Assembly: GCA_022509165.1 (NCBI GenBank)
Contig: JAFLTT010000010.1
Coordinates: forward strand, 1-64,000
Direction of reading: 5' to 3'
DNA: 64,000 nucleotides
From: Muribaculaceae bacterium
GTDB taxonomy: Bacteria; Bacteroidota; Bacteroidia; Bacteroidales; Muribaculaceae
Both the position numbers and the translations under genes were made by a program. Within the stretch, counting starts at the first letter, position 1. The number at the start of each line of letters is the position of its first letter. Positions 34,423 to 43,742 of this stretch are shown here, piece by piece. Below the pieces are notes generated by a model that was not told the DNA's origin, did not search any database, and saw only the letters and a list, made by a program, of their open reading frames with translations.

Positions 34423-35474
34423 GTACAAGAAGGAGGATAATAGTTACCCTTTTTATCTTTTCGCTACTGGTTCCTATATACACATTGGCGGACAATCTTC
34501 ATTGGAATAAGGGCCGGGGTTATCAACCGTTCCCCAACGCAACACCTGATGGTATCCTGATTTCAAATTCCACTGACACTTTGCAATGGAATTATTATTC
34601 TTTGCCTAAGGTCGCTGAAGATTTCACTTTACGCTTCCGTAGCAAAAACCTTCACGGCAATCCGGGGAAAAGATACCGATACTTAACATCAGACCTCAAA
34701 GAGATGAGGATTAAATTCACGGAATGGGGACTTATTATGGTCACACAGGCTGATACATTAGTGATGAGGGTAAAGACTGGAGAGCAACCTTCTGCCATAG
34801 AGTCGGTTCCATCTCTGGAAATTTCACTTTGGAGCAGTTCAGCCGGAGAAATAGAGAAAGTTAATCTGATCAAAAACATAAACCCTTTTGAGGGAGACAA
34901 TCTTTGGGAATGTAAGTTAGAAAATCAACATCTTAAGATTTCAGCTGGAAATACAGGATTAGAAAAGGTTTTTGAAAAAGCTATAAAAGAAGCTATCACA
35001 GGTTTCGGGTTCTTTTGTGGAAGCGGAGGAGAAGTTCTTATCAGCGATATTTCAGCTTATATAAATGATGACGACACCCCCCGGTTTGAAATTGATGAAT
35101 CTGTAATTCAACAGGCGAGTCTCAGCAATGATCCGTTGGAAGGCATATGGATGATGTTTGACCGGGAACTGGAAGAAAGTCTTCTTAAGACAGGAGGTGA
35201 CTACAAGCTTCTTTGCCTTAAAGACGACAACAATTATTTATTTCTTTATTTAGACGGAGCCAGAGTGAATGTTGACAATTGGAGCATAGGTGACGTAAAA
35301 GCCATCCTTACTCCGACCCCTTTTCATGGCATTTATAATGTAGAATGGAAAGATGCTATGAAAGAGAGTTTTGTAAATGATATCCGGGCACAGAAAGGGG
35401 ATACTGACATCCTTACTATTATGTTTCCTTACCAGCAATCAAAACTCAGGCTGCGAAAGGTAAATATTTTGTGA
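34419..35474 (+). CDS. secreted protein of unknown function
   Basis: 351 residues from the ATG at 34419 (MSTRRRIIVTLFIFSLL); the frame extends upstream but those codons only copy the end of lysE-family gene in another frame. Signal peptide ends near TLADN (about residue 25). The remainder is beta-rich with alternating hydrophobics (DFTLRFRSKNLHGNPGKRY, LWECKLENQHLKIS, GFGFFCGSGGEVLISDIS). Family not recognised, no catalytic motif seen; it may be a lectin-like or carbohydrate-binding protein. Overlaps the LysE-like gene by 4 bases (ATGA), so translation is coupled. Confidence 0.7.
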   Translation: MSTRRRIIVTLFIFSLLVPIYTLADNLHWNKGRGYQPFPNATPDGILISNSTDTLQWNYYSLPKVAEDFTLRFRSKNLHGNPGKRYRYLTSDLKEMRIKFTEWGLIMVTQADTLVMRVKTGEQPSAIESVPSLEISLWSSSAGEIEKVNLIKNINPFEGDNLWECKLENQHLKISAGNTGLEKVFEKAIKEAITGFGFFCGSGGEVLISDISAYINDDDTPRFEIDESVIQQASLSNDPLEGIWMMFDRELEESLLKTGGDYKLLCLKDDNNYLFLYLDGARVNVDNWSIGDVKAILTPTPFHGIYNVEWKDAMKESFVNDIRAQKGDTDILTIMFPYQQSKLRLRKVNIL

Positions 35475-35498
35475 ATTTACCACTATGGAGTAAATTTG
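35468..35498 (+). promoter_or_regulatory. promoter of the rhomboid gene
   Basis: TTTG (35468-35471), 19-base spacer, then TAAATTTG (35491-35498), an exact Bacteroidetes match. It overlaps the last codons of the preceding gene. The predicted transcript starts near 35504, which excludes the GTG at 35471 as translation start and supports the ATG at 35567. Confidence 0.65.
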
Positions 35499-35566
35499 CA
35501 TTTTATGAATTTGCGGGAAGAATTTTCGAAAATGCATTTAAAACTTTCCCGAAAGAGAGATTGATT

Positions 35567-36334
35567 ATGTATAGAAATGGTTTTAGAGGTTTTATTTCGG
35601 CAATACCGCCGGTAACCAAAAACCTTATCCTCATAAATATAATTGTCTGGGCTGTAGAAGCCATTTTCCCTCGTTTTGGACAGAGCATAATCCGTGTTTT
35701 GGGCCTTCATCTGTTAGGCGCAAATCAGTTTAATCCGGTACAGATAATCACTTATTTATTTGTACATGACTCCCATAACCCATGGCATTTGCTCTTCAAT
35801 ATGTTCTCTCTATGGATGTTTGGATCCATTTTAGAGAGGGTATGGGGCTCGAAACGATATATGATGTTTTATTTTGTCTGTGGAATTGGAGCGGCTATTG
35901 TTCAGGAAATAGTATGGCTCTCTACATGGATGCATGAATATGTAAGTGGAATAGCCCGACTTAACGGTCTCTCCTATGCCCACATGAAAGAAATAGTAGA
36001 TGCCGCTTTACAAAGTCATGATAGCAGCTTTATGTCGGCAATAGCATCTTTCAAAAATAATTTCGTGACCATAGGTGCTTCGGGCGCAGTGTATGGACTT
36101 CTGCTGGGATATGCCTTTGTGTTCCCTAACCAGCCCCTTTACCTCTTTTTCATACCCTATCCCATAAAAGCAAAGTATATGATGATAGGATATGGACTCA
36201 TAGAATTCTTCCTTGGTTTTAATGCAAATGACTCCGTGGCTCATTTTGCTCACCTGGGAGGAATGTTGTTTGGAATCTTCATATTGTTATACTGGCGTAA
36301 AAAAGGAACGTTGAGAGGCAATTCATTCTATTGA
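35567..36334 (+). CDS. rhomboid-family intramembrane serine protease
   Basis: 255 residues with six transmembrane segments. Catalytic Ser is in GASGAVYGLLLGY (about residue 165), catalytic His in HFAHLGGMLFG (about residue 227), and the HxxxN motif that shapes the oxyanion hole is in HNPWHLLFNMFSLWMFG. Rhomboids cleave membrane-anchored proteins near their transmembrane segments. The ATG at 35567 (MYRNGFRGF) is chosen because the promoter lies after the earlier GTG. It is followed 8 bases later by the endonuclease-family gene. Confidence 0.9.
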   Translation: MYRNGFRGFISAIPPVTKNLILINIIVWAVEAIFPRFGQSIIRVLGLHLLGANQFNPVQIITYLFVHDSHNPWHLLFNMFSLWMFGSILERVWGSKRYMMFYFVCGIGAAIVQEIVWLSTWMHEYVSGIARLNGLSYAHMKEIVDAALQSHDSSFMSAIASFKNNFVTIGASGAVYGLLLGYAFVFPNQPLYLFFIPYPIKAKYMMIGYGLIEFFLGFNANDSVAHFAHLGGMLFGIFILLYWRKKGTLRGNSFY

Positions 36335-36342
36335 AATAGACA

Positions 36343-37464
36343 ATGCTGGCCACCAAAATTCTTAGTCCTTTTCTTTTCCTCGCAATGAGGATTCTATCCA
36401 TTATTGTGTATCTCGCCACAATATTGGCAGCTTTCGGTGGAAGAATGAATCCTGAGTACCTCACCTTCCCTGCCCTGATGAGCCTGGTATTCCCATTCCT
36501 GGCTATCTTTACCATTGTATTGGTACTATTTTGGGGATTGTTTCGGAAAATAATGTTTTGTGGTCTGGGTATAGGAACAATTATAATTTGCCTCACCCCT
36601 ATGAGCGTGGCTACTCCATGGGGAACGTCGAAAGATGCATCAGAAAATGCCCGGACATTCAAGATTATTTCCTGGAATGTGCTTCATACAGAAGACTTAA
36701 GGCAACAGGATTACCCGGGAAACAGGGCAATAGAATACATGATAGAATCCGGTGCTGACATAATAGGTCTCGCTGAAATGTTAAACTTCGATAAGGATGA
36801 GATTCATAATTACTCAAAAGCACTGATCGACAGTCTGTTCCACGCTTATCCATACCGTGCCGGTATCAACAACAAGAGCGACATTAAATTGCTTTCTAAG
36901 TATCCCGTGGAAAGTGTGGAAAAAACAAGTTTTAATGATCGGGGTAACTGTAGATACGATTTCTTCAAAATCAATTTTCCGGAAGACCGGGAACTCATAG
37001 TGGCCATGGTGCATCTCACATCTTATAACTTGTCTGACGAGGAACGGAATGTAGTGACTGAGATTAAGTCTATGGAAAGTGCGAAAACCAGCATGAAGGA
37101 ATTCAAAGGTAGCATCAGGCAAAAACTCCGTGAAGCTTTCCGAAAACGAGCGGAAGACGCCAAATTTCTGCGTGAGGATTTAGATGATATATCTCCCGAT
37201 ACACCTCTGATAGTTTGCGGTGACTTCAACGATGTGCCAACTTCCTGGACCTATAATATAATCAAAGGTGACGATCTCAGGGATGCTTATGCTGAGACGA
37301 ACTTCGGACCCGGAATCACTTACAATCTGCATGCATTCTATTTCCATATAGACCAGATGCTTTACCGCGGTCCGCTAAAAGCTCTTGACTTGACAATAGG
37401 TAAAATTAATTCTTCCGATCATTATCCCCTTATCGGAGAATTTGAATTCACCAATTCAGAATAA
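36343..37464 (+). CDS. membrane-anchored endonuclease/exonuclease/phosphatase-family protein
   Basis: 373 residues. Three N-terminal transmembrane helices (about 5-30, 40-65, 70-95) precede a periplasmic EEP domain. Its metal and catalytic motifs are FKIISWNVLH (Asn), DIIGLAEM (Glu), VAMVHLTSYNL, VCGDFNDVP (Asp and Asn) and SSDHYPLIGEF (Asp-His). EEP members include DNases, sphingomyelinases and phosphatases; the substrate here cannot be predicted. Many Bacteroidales carry this arrangement downstream of a rhomboid gene. A terminator hairpin follows directly. Confidence 0.85.
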   Translation: MLATKILSPFLFLAMRILSIIVYLATILAAFGGRMNPEYLTFPALMSLVFPFLAIFTIVLVLFWGLFRKIMFCGLGIGTIIICLTPMSVATPWGTSKDASENARTFKIISWNVLHTEDLRQQDYPGNRAIEYMIESGADIIGLAEMLNFDKDEIHNYSKALIDSLFHAYPYRAGINNKSDIKLLSKYPVESVEKTSFNDRGNCRYDFFKINFPEDRELIVAMVHLTSYNLSDEERNVVTEIKSMESAKTSMKEFKGSIRQKLREAFRKRAEDAKFLREDLDDISPDTPLIVCGDFNDVPTSWTYNIIKGDDLRDAYAETNFGPGITYNLHAFYFHIDQMLYRGPLKALDLTIGKINSSDHYPLIGEFEFTNSE

Positions 37465-37515
37465 GGACTCCTCCCTTAACATTAACAAAAAATCGGGAAT
37501 GAGTCCATATTTTTT
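37465..37515 (+). terminator. terminator after the EEP-family gene
   Basis: GGACTC (37465-37470) and TCCC (37472-37475) pair with GGGA (37495-37498) and GAGTCC (37501-37506), followed by ATATTTTTTCT. The loop is 19 bases of A-rich sequence. Confidence 0.55.
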
Positions 37516-37573
37516 CTCCATTGGAAAATTTCTATTAATTTTAGCCTAACAAACGCTTATAAAATCACAAGAT

Positions 37574-39682
37574 ATGAAATTATTAAAGACAGCATGCGCA
37601 GCACTTTGCTGCCTTGCTACCATTTCCACTACAATGGCAGAAGATCATCAGAACCCATTCCTTTCTCCTTATCAGGATAAATATGGAATCCCTCCTTTCG
37701 ACAAAATTCAGGTGGCTGACTTCATCCCTGCAATAAAGGCAGGTATAGAGCAGCAGAAACAGAATATTTGGGCAATCACTGTAAACCGTGCAGTACCCGA
37801 TTTCGACAACACCATCCTGCCTCTTGAGAATATATCCCCTATCCTCGACAGAGTGGCACAGGTTTTCTATCATTATGATGGAGCTCTTTCTACCGATGAA
37901 TTCGCTCAGATGGCAGAAGAAGCTATTCCACTCCTCAATGAAGCATCTAATCAGATAAACCTCGACGAACAGCTTTTCAACCGGATTAAAGCCGTATACG
38001 ACCGTCGTAATGAAATGGGACTTAACCCGGTACAGATCCGTGTGGTAGAGAAATACTACCGTGAGTTTGCAGAACAAGGTGCAGCTCTACCGGAAGATAA
38101 AAAGAAGGAACTTATTAAAGTGAACGACGAGCTTTCAAAGCTTTTCATTCAGTATAACAAGAACCTTCTGAACGCCACCAACAATTTCTTTGTAACTGTG
38201 TATGACCCTGCAGACCTTGCCGGCCTTCCGGAATCTTCAGTAGAAATGGCGCAGGAAGAAGCAAAGGCTAAAGGGCTTGACGGGCTTTGGGTCTTTACCC
38301 TGCATGCTCCAAGCAGACTTCCGGTGCTCCAGTATGCCCAGAACAGAGGTCTCCGCGAAGCGATATATAAAGGATACACATCACTTGCTTCTTATGGGGA
38401 TAACAACAATTATCCTGTAATTGAACAGATAGTGAAACTACGCGCTCAGAAAGCCAAAATAATGGGATTTGACAACTTTGCCCAGATGATGACTTCGAGA
38501 GTGATGGCCAAGACTCCTGAAGCTGCCACCAATCTGCTGCTTCAGGTATTTGAGCCGGCAGTGAAACGCAGCCATGAAGAAGTGGCCGATATGCAGGCAA
38601 TTGTGAATGAAGAGGGAGGTAATTTCAAGATCGCTCCTTGGGATTATTATTATTACGCTGAAAAAGTGAAGAAAAAGAAATACGACCTCGATGAAAGCGA
38701 AGTTCGCCCTTATTTCTCACTTGAGAATGTGTTAAATGGTCTCTTCACAGCTGCCGAAAAACTTTATGGAATCAAGATGGTAGAAATGCCGGATGCCCCG
38801 AAATGGATGGATGAAGTAACTGTGTATGAAGTTGTAGATGCAAATACAGGTGATCATGTGGCTGTATTTATGACCGATTATTTCCCGCGTGCTACTAAAC
38901 GTCAGGGTGCCTGGATGGAACAGATGCAGAGTTCAGGTCTTTATGAAGATGGAAATCGCAGACCTATCGTCTACAACATCGGTAATTTCACTAAACCCAC
39001 TGCTACCACTCCGGCGTTACTCACAATTGATGAGGTGGAAACAACTTTCCATGAATTCGGTCATGCACTTCAGGCTATTCTTTCACAAGCACCTTACCGG
39101 TCAATCGCCGGCACTAACGTTGACAGGGATTATGTGGAGATGTGTTCCCAAATTAACGAACATTGGGCCTTTGCTCCAGAACTGCTAAAAACCTATGCAA
39201 AACATTACAAAACAGGTGAAACAATACCTGATGAACTTATAGAGAAACTTAATAATTCTTCGAAATTTAATCAGGGATTTGTGACCACTGAACTTGCCGG
39301 TGCCGCATTGTTAGACCTTGAATGGGGTCAAACCGACGGTGAAGGAGTAAATGTACCTGAGTTTGAAGTGAAAGTGGCTGAAAAAATAGGCATGCCTGAA
39401 GAGATTACTTACCGTTACCGTTCACCCTATTTCAAGCATATTTTCGGTGACGACGGCTATGCATCAGGTTATTATACCTATCTGTGGAGCCAGGTACTTG
39501 AAGCCGACGCATTCGAACTTTTTGAAGAGAATGGTATCTTTGACCCGGCTACTGCAACCAAATTCAAGACAACCATTCTGGAAACCGGAGATACCGAAGA
39601 CCCAATGGTACTGTTTGAACGGTTCCGCGGACATAAACCGAATCCTGAAGCCCTCCTGAGACTGCGTGGATTCAAGGATTGA
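37574..39682 (+). CDS. M3-family metallopeptidase (dipeptidyl carboxypeptidase-like)
   Basis: 702 residues. Signal peptide (cleavage near TMAED), so periplasmic. The zinc motif HEFGH is in TTFHEFGHALQAILS (about residues 493-497), with the third ligand Glu about 25 residues later in YVEMCSQINEHWA. The N-terminal segment NPFLSPYQDKYGIPPFDKIQVADFIPAIKAGIEQ is characteristic of the Dcp/oligopeptidase A group, which removes dipeptides from C-termini or degrades small peptides. Family length is 680-720. A likely role is nutrition from oligopeptides. Its stop overlaps the ribD GTG start by 17 bases. Confidence 0.93.
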   Translation: MKLLKTACAALCCLATISTTMAEDHQNPFLSPYQDKYGIPPFDKIQVADFIPAIKAGIEQQKQNIWAITVNRAVPDFDNTILPLENISPILDRVAQVFYHYDGALSTDEFAQMAEEAIPLLNEASNQINLDEQLFNRIKAVYDRRNEMGLNPVQIRVVEKYYREFAEQGAALPEDKKKELIKVNDELSKLFIQYNKNLLNATNNFFVTVYDPADLAGLPESSVEMAQEEAKAKGLDGLWVFTLHAPSRLPVLQYAQNRGLREAIYKGYTSLASYGDNNNYPVIEQIVKLRAQKAKIMGFDNFAQMMTSRVMAKTPEAATNLLLQVFEPAVKRSHEEVADMQAIVNEEGGNFKIAPWDYYYYAEKVKKKKYDLDESEVRPYFSLENVLNGLFTAAEKLYGIKMVEMPDAPKWMDEVTVYEVVDANTGDHVAVFMTDYFPRATKRQGAWMEQMQSSGLYEDGNRRPIVYNIGNFTKPTATTPALLTIDEVETTFHEFGHALQAILSQAPYRSIAGTNVDRDYVEMCSQINEHWAFAPELLKTYAKHYKTGETIPDELIEKLNNSSKFNQGFVTTELAGAALLDLEWGQTDGEGVNVPEFEVKVAEKIGMPEEITYRYRSPYFKHIFGDDGYASGYYTYLWSQVLEADAFELFEENGIFDPATATKFKTTILETGDTEDPMVLFERFRGHKPNPEALLRLRGFKD

Positions 39683-40604
39683 CGAAACCTATATGCGGCG
39701 CGCCCTTACCCTCGCCCGCAATGGTGAGGGAAGGGTGAGTCCTAATCCAATGGTCGGAGCTGTGATTGTAAACAATGGTCGAATCATTGGAGAGGGATTC
39801 CATGCTTTCTTTGGAGGTCCGCATGCCGAAGTCAATGCTATAAAATCAGTAAAGGAAGAAGACCGGCCTCTTCTGAAAGATTCTACAATATATGTCACAC
39901 TGGAACCCTGTGCCCACCATGGTAAGACTCCTCCCTGCGCAAATCTTATTGTAGAAACAGGGATACCAAAAGTAGTGATAGGCTCACCGGACCCAAATCC
40001 CCTTGTATCAGGGAAAGGAGTAAAAATCCTGGAAAACGCAGGGGTTGAAGTGATATCGGGAGTTTTAGAGGAAGAGTGTAATCTTCTTAACCGACGATTT
40101 CTGAAAGCCCAGAAATCAGATATGCCTTGGATCACACTTAAATGGGCACAAAGCGAAGATGGATTTATGGCGGCTCAGGATGAGAAGGGAGATTGTAAGC
40201 CGGTAAAATTCTCGTCCCCCATGTCTTCAGTATGGATGCACCGTGAAAGAAGCCTTCACGACGCCATAATGGTAGGAGCCAATACAGAAAATATAGACCA
40301 TCCCTTGCTTAATGTGAGGTACTGGGGAGGCAATAGTCCAAAGAAATATGTGGCTGACAGCAACATTCCATTAGAAAGGATGCTGAAGGATATGAGGAAA
40401 GAAGGAGTGACAAGCCTGATGGTGGAAGGTGGGCCCACACTTCTTAATTCCTTTATAACTAAAGGATTATATGATGAGATAAGAATAGAGACTGCCAATT
40501 TCATGATGGGGAAAGGTTTAAAAGCTCCGGATGTACCTGATGATGTTTCCGTGGCAGAATCTTACTATTGCAGAGATAATCTCATCGAGATTTTCAGACG
40601 TTAA
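39666..40604 (+). CDS. ribD: bifunctional riboflavin deaminase/reductase, shortened reductase
   Basis: 312 residues. The N-terminal deaminase has HAEVNAI and EPCAHHGKTPPCANL, which supply the zinc ligands His and two Cys, plus the Glu. The C-terminal domain has WITLKWAQSEDG, DAIMVGANTENIDHPLLNVR and MVEGGPTLLNSFI, as in the NADPH-dependent pyrimidine reductase. Most bacterial RibD proteins are about 360 residues; roughly 40 residues between SPKKYVADSNIPLE and RMLKDMRKEG are missing, in the region after the reductase NADPH-binding strand. Start GTG at 39666 preserves the DETYMRRAL N-terminus. Confidence 0.88.
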   Translation: MDSRIDETYMRRALTLARNGEGRVSPNPMVGAVIVNNGRIIGEGFHAFFGGPHAEVNAIKSVKEEDRPLLKDSTIYVTLEPCAHHGKTPPCANLIVETGIPKVVIGSPDPNPLVSGKGVKILENAGVEVISGVLEEECNLLNRRFLKAQKSDMPWITLKWAQSEDGFMAAQDEKGDCKPVKFSSPMSSVWMHRERSLHDAIMVGANTENIDHPLLNVRYWGGNSPKKYVADSNIPLERMLKDMRKEGVTSLMVEGGPTLLNSFITKGLYDEIRIETANFMMGKGLKAPDVPDDVSVAESYYCRDNLIEIFRR

Positions 40605-40630
40605 AAAGGCATAAAAAAAATGCCTTTTTT
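40603..40630 (+). terminator. rho-independent terminator after ribD
   Basis: AAAAAGGCAT (40603-40612) pairs with ATGCCTTTTT (40620-40629) with a loop of seven A. The stem's own T run continues into TTTTATTTT. Overlaps the ribD stop codon by two bases. Confidence 0.8.
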
Positions 40631-40727
40631 TATTTTGATGAGTTCAAAAACATCTTTTTTAACTAAGAAATACTAAATTTGCAGATTGTAAACGTGTAAA
40701 CTAACCTTTCACAACCAAAAAGCCTAT

Positions 40728-42257
40728 ATGCTTTCAGGTATGTATTCAGCAAACATAAAGAGATTTCTATTCTTCAATATAGTAACAGTGCTCCTGCTTG
40801 CCACTGTAGCTTGCAATAAAAAGGCAGAAGAAGATGAAAATGAAATTGCGGTGACTCCGGCAATGGTGGCCGTAAAGAATTTCTACATCCAGCCTAATGA
40901 CAAGGTTATGGCCCATCTGGATTCAGTCTTTTTCTCCATCGATCTTAAAACCGGTGTTATTTTCAATGCCGACTCTCTGCCCAAAGGGACCGACGTTAAG
41001 AAATTGGTACCGTCGATCACTTTTGCAAATACGATGACTAAGGCAGAACTGGTGTTTATAAATGAGGATAATGAAACTGTAACTACAAATTATCTCACTA
41101 CTCCTACCGACAGTATAGATTTTACACAACCGGTGAAACTTAGTGTCGTAGCCCAGGATGCAGTAAATTCCTTTGAATACTTAATTAAAGTAAATGTACA
41201 TACTCAGGATCCGGATGAACTTGTGTGGAGTGAATTAGCCACATCCGACCTTCCGGCAAGATATCCTAATCCTGTAGCGCAGAAAACCATAGCAAGAGAC
41301 AATACCGTTTACTCACTTATAGAGGAATACAACGGTGAATACACACTTGCAATTTCTTCCGATATATATCAGGGTACATGGCAGACATCAATTTTCAATG
41401 GAGTAACTAACCCGAAGGTATCCACTCTCACTTCTACTGATGATCAGTTCTATATACTGGATACCGATGGCAATCTCTATATGTCTTCTGATTTTGAATC
41501 CTGGAATCCGGCCGGGGTAACCTGGATTAATATCCTGGGACAATATGGCAGTTCCATTTTAGGAATAAAGGAGGAAAACGGGATTTTCCTTCACACCAGA
41601 TTCCCCCAAACTACAAATACACAAGAAAAAGAGGTATCATCTGACTTCCCTATTTATTACTCCTCTTCTTTGGCACAAATCGACACCGAATGGGCCGATA
41701 ATCCCATGGCCTTCCTTGCATGTGGCCTGACAGAAAGCGGATATTACAGTTCTGCAATTTGGGGATACGACGGCAATAATTGGGTTACCCTTGATGAAAA
41801 CACACTTCCCGGTCTTAAGTCGCCTATGCTTGCAAGATATGTGGTATACAGAAATACCAATTATCTTTTCACTGAAAGAGAATTTGATGTGTGGCTGATT
41901 TTAGGAGGTGTAAAAGATAATGGAGAAATGAATCGAGATGTATACATTTCCTATAATAATGGTGTCACATGGGTTCTGGCTCCCGAATCAATGCAACTCA
42001 CAGAGACTGTGCCTTCTCTCGAAGACGCAGACGTAATAGTGGCAGGATACCGTCTTTCAGCAGATCTGGCTGATGCCTGGACTATGATAGAGAATACCAA
42101 AACTCGAGCATCCTATACCATAGAGGGAACCACAGTATCATGGATTTGTCCTTACCTCTATATTTTCGGTGGATATGAAAACGAGATGGAAAACCATCTT
42201 AATACTTCCATCTATCGAGGTGTGTTGGAAAGACTTAAATTTATACCCAACATTTAA
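40728..42257 (+). CDS. outer-membrane lipoprotein, DUF6242-like
   Basis: 509 residues. A lipobox is at LATVAC (Cys29), after one hydrophobic stretch. The N-terminal part (KNFYIQPNDKVMAHLDSVFFSIDLKTGVIFNADSLPKGTDV, then YLIKVNVHTQDPDELVWSE) is that of DUF6242, and the rest shows beta-propeller-like repeats with Trp/Asp (SSDFESWNPAGVTW, SYNNGVTWVLAPES). Function unknown. It precedes the DUF6089 barrel, uppS and bamA, so its product probably acts at the outer membrane. The DUF number is from memory and should be verified. Confidence 0.65.
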   Translation: MLSGMYSANIKRFLFFNIVTVLLLATVACNKKAEEDENEIAVTPAMVAVKNFYIQPNDKVMAHLDSVFFSIDLKTGVIFNADSLPKGTDVKKLVPSITFANTMTKAELVFINEDNETVTTNYLTTPTDSIDFTQPVKLSVVAQDAVNSFEYLIKVNVHTQDPDELVWSELATSDLPARYPNPVAQKTIARDNTVYSLIEEYNGEYTLAISSDIYQGTWQTSIFNGVTNPKVSTLTSTDDQFYILDTDGNLYMSSDFESWNPAGVTWINILGQYGSSILGIKEENGIFLHTRFPQTTNTQEKEVSSDFPIYYSSSLAQIDTEWADNPMAFLACGLTESGYYSSAIWGYDGNNWVTLDENTLPGLKSPMLARYVVYRNTNYLFTEREFDVWLILGGVKDNGEMNRDVYISYNNGVTWVLAPESMQLTETVPSLEDADVIVAGYRLSADLADAWTMIENTKTRASYTIEGTTVSWICPYLYIFGGYENEMENHLNTSIYRGVLERLKFIPNI

Positions 42258-42276
42258 AAATAAGTAGCTTTCTGTT

Positions 42277-42963
42277 TTGAAAAGATTCACCATCATATCA
42301 ATAGCCACTATTTATATCCTCTCTGAGGTAATAAGTCTCAGAGCGCAGGAGGATTATCGATTTGAAATCGGAGGTGGCGTGGGTATGACAGGTTATCTGG
42401 GAGATGCCAATACTTCTAATCTCTACCAGCATCCATCATGGGATGTGGAACTCTTGTTCAGATATATTGCAACCAACAGATGGAACTTCAAAACCAACTT
42501 CTACATAGGAGGTTTGAAGGGAAATTCCGCAGATATGACCAACGTTTTCCCTGATGGACAAACTTACAAATTCTCTACAGTATTCTATGAGTTGTCGGAA
42601 CTGGCGGAGTTTAATTTTTTCGGATATGGCATTGGAGAAACTTATCTTCACTTGAAACGATGGACTCCTTACCTGGCAGGAGGCTTAGGCATCACTGCAT
42701 GGAATGTAGGCGGTAAAGCAGGAGCCGCATTCACAATCCCTTTTGGGGTAGGATTCCGTTACAAGCCTTCCAAAAGATGGAATCTCGGACTGGAGTTTCT
42801 CATGAAAAAAGTGTTCACCGACAAACTTGACGGCCCTGACCTTCAGGACCCTGTTGGAATAAAAAGTTCATTCATGAAAAACACCGACTGGTATTCCACT
42901 CTGACTTTTACAGTGAGTTACGAATTCAGCAAGAGGTGTGCCACCTGCAATTATAAAGACTAA
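42277..42963 (+). CDS. DUF6089-type outer-membrane beta-barrel
   Basis: 228 residues beginning at TTG (42277, MKRFTIISIATIYIL). Signal peptide ends at LRAQ. The repeated pattern of amphipathic strands (DYRFEIGGGVGMTGYLGDAN, WDVELLFRYIATNRWNFKTNFYIGGLKG, FAEFNFFGYGIGETY, SKRWNLGLEFLMKKVFTD) is that of a small barrel protein in the DUF6089 group. It ends in a Cys pair (CATCN). It lies 6 bases before uppS in an envelope cluster with bamA, the common order in Bacteroidales. Confidence 0.8.
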   Translation: MKRFTIISIATIYILSEVISLRAQEDYRFEIGGGVGMTGYLGDANTSNLYQHPSWDVELLFRYIATNRWNFKTNFYIGGLKGNSADMTNVFPDGQTYKFSTVFYELSELAEFNFFGYGIGETYLHLKRWTPYLAGGLGITAWNVGGKAGAAFTIPFGVGFRYKPSKRWNLGLEFLMKKVFTDKLDGPDLQDPVGIKSSFMKNTDWYSTLTFTVSYEFSKRCATCNYKD

Positions 42964-42969
42964 ACGCAG

Positions 42970-43731
42970 ATGACAGAACTGGAACTTAAAATATCGCAAT
43001 TAGACCCGGAAAGAATTCCGGTGCATGTTGCCATGATAATGGATGGCAACGGCCGCTGGGCTAAAAGCCACGGTTATATTCGCTCCGACGGTCATGCCGA
43101 GGGAGTCTCTACTGTGCATAGAGTGACCAAACTTTCTTCCGACCTGGGAATAAAATACCTCACCTTGTATGCGTTTTCCACCGAAAACTGGAATCGACCA
43201 AAAGATGAAGTAGACACCCTGATGTACCTAATTGGCTGGGCCATAGAAAGAGAATTACCTGAATTGCTGGCCAATAATGTCAGGATTGTGCTACTGGGCG
43301 ACATAGAGAGAATCCCGGAAGATGCAAGGCAAAGACTTTTCTATGCCAGAAATGCCACTGCCCATTGCACCGGACTTCAATTAAACATGTGCCTGAGTTA
43401 TTCTTCACGATGGGAAATAACAGAGGCTGTGCGTAAGATTGCTTATCTGGCTGCTGAAGGCAAACTTGACCCTAAGGATATAACAGAAAATACTATATCA
43501 GACAATCTGACTACGGCCGGTATACCAGACCCTGATCTTTTGATCAGAACAGGAGGTGAATACCGGATTTCAAATTACCTACTGTGGCAGATTGCATACA
43601 GTGAATTATATTTCACACCGGCTTTATGGCCCGAGTTTTCTGACGAAGAATATGTCGAAGCCTTGCTGGATTTCCAGAAACGCGAACGTAGATTCGGAAT
43701 GACCAGTGATCAAGTGAAACACACCAACTAA
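42970..43731 (+). CDS. uppS: isoprenyl (undecaprenyl) diphosphate synthase
   Basis: 253 residues. cis-Prenyltransferase that makes the C55 lipid carrier of peptidoglycan and polysaccharide synthesis. The diphosphate site is MIMDGNGRWAK (Asp25 and the Gly/Arg of the motif), with the downstream YLTLYAFSTENWNRP and GIPDPDLLIRTGGEYRISNYLLWQIAYSELYF motifs intact. It is cytoplasmic at the membrane. Placed 6 bases after the DUF6089 gene and 11 before bamA. Confidence 0.96.
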   Translation: MTELELKISQLDPERIPVHVAMIMDGNGRWAKSHGYIRSDGHAEGVSTVHRVTKLSSDLGIKYLTLYAFSTENWNRPKDEVDTLMYLIGWAIERELPELLANNVRIVLLGDIERIPEDARQRLFYARNATAHCTGLQLNMCLSYSSRWEITEAVRKIAYLAAEGKLDPKDITENTISDNLTTAGIPDPDLLIRTGGEYRISNYLLWQIAYSELYFTPALWPEFSDEEYVEALLDFQKRERRFGMTSDQVKHTN

Positions 43732-43742
43732 TCAAGAACTGA

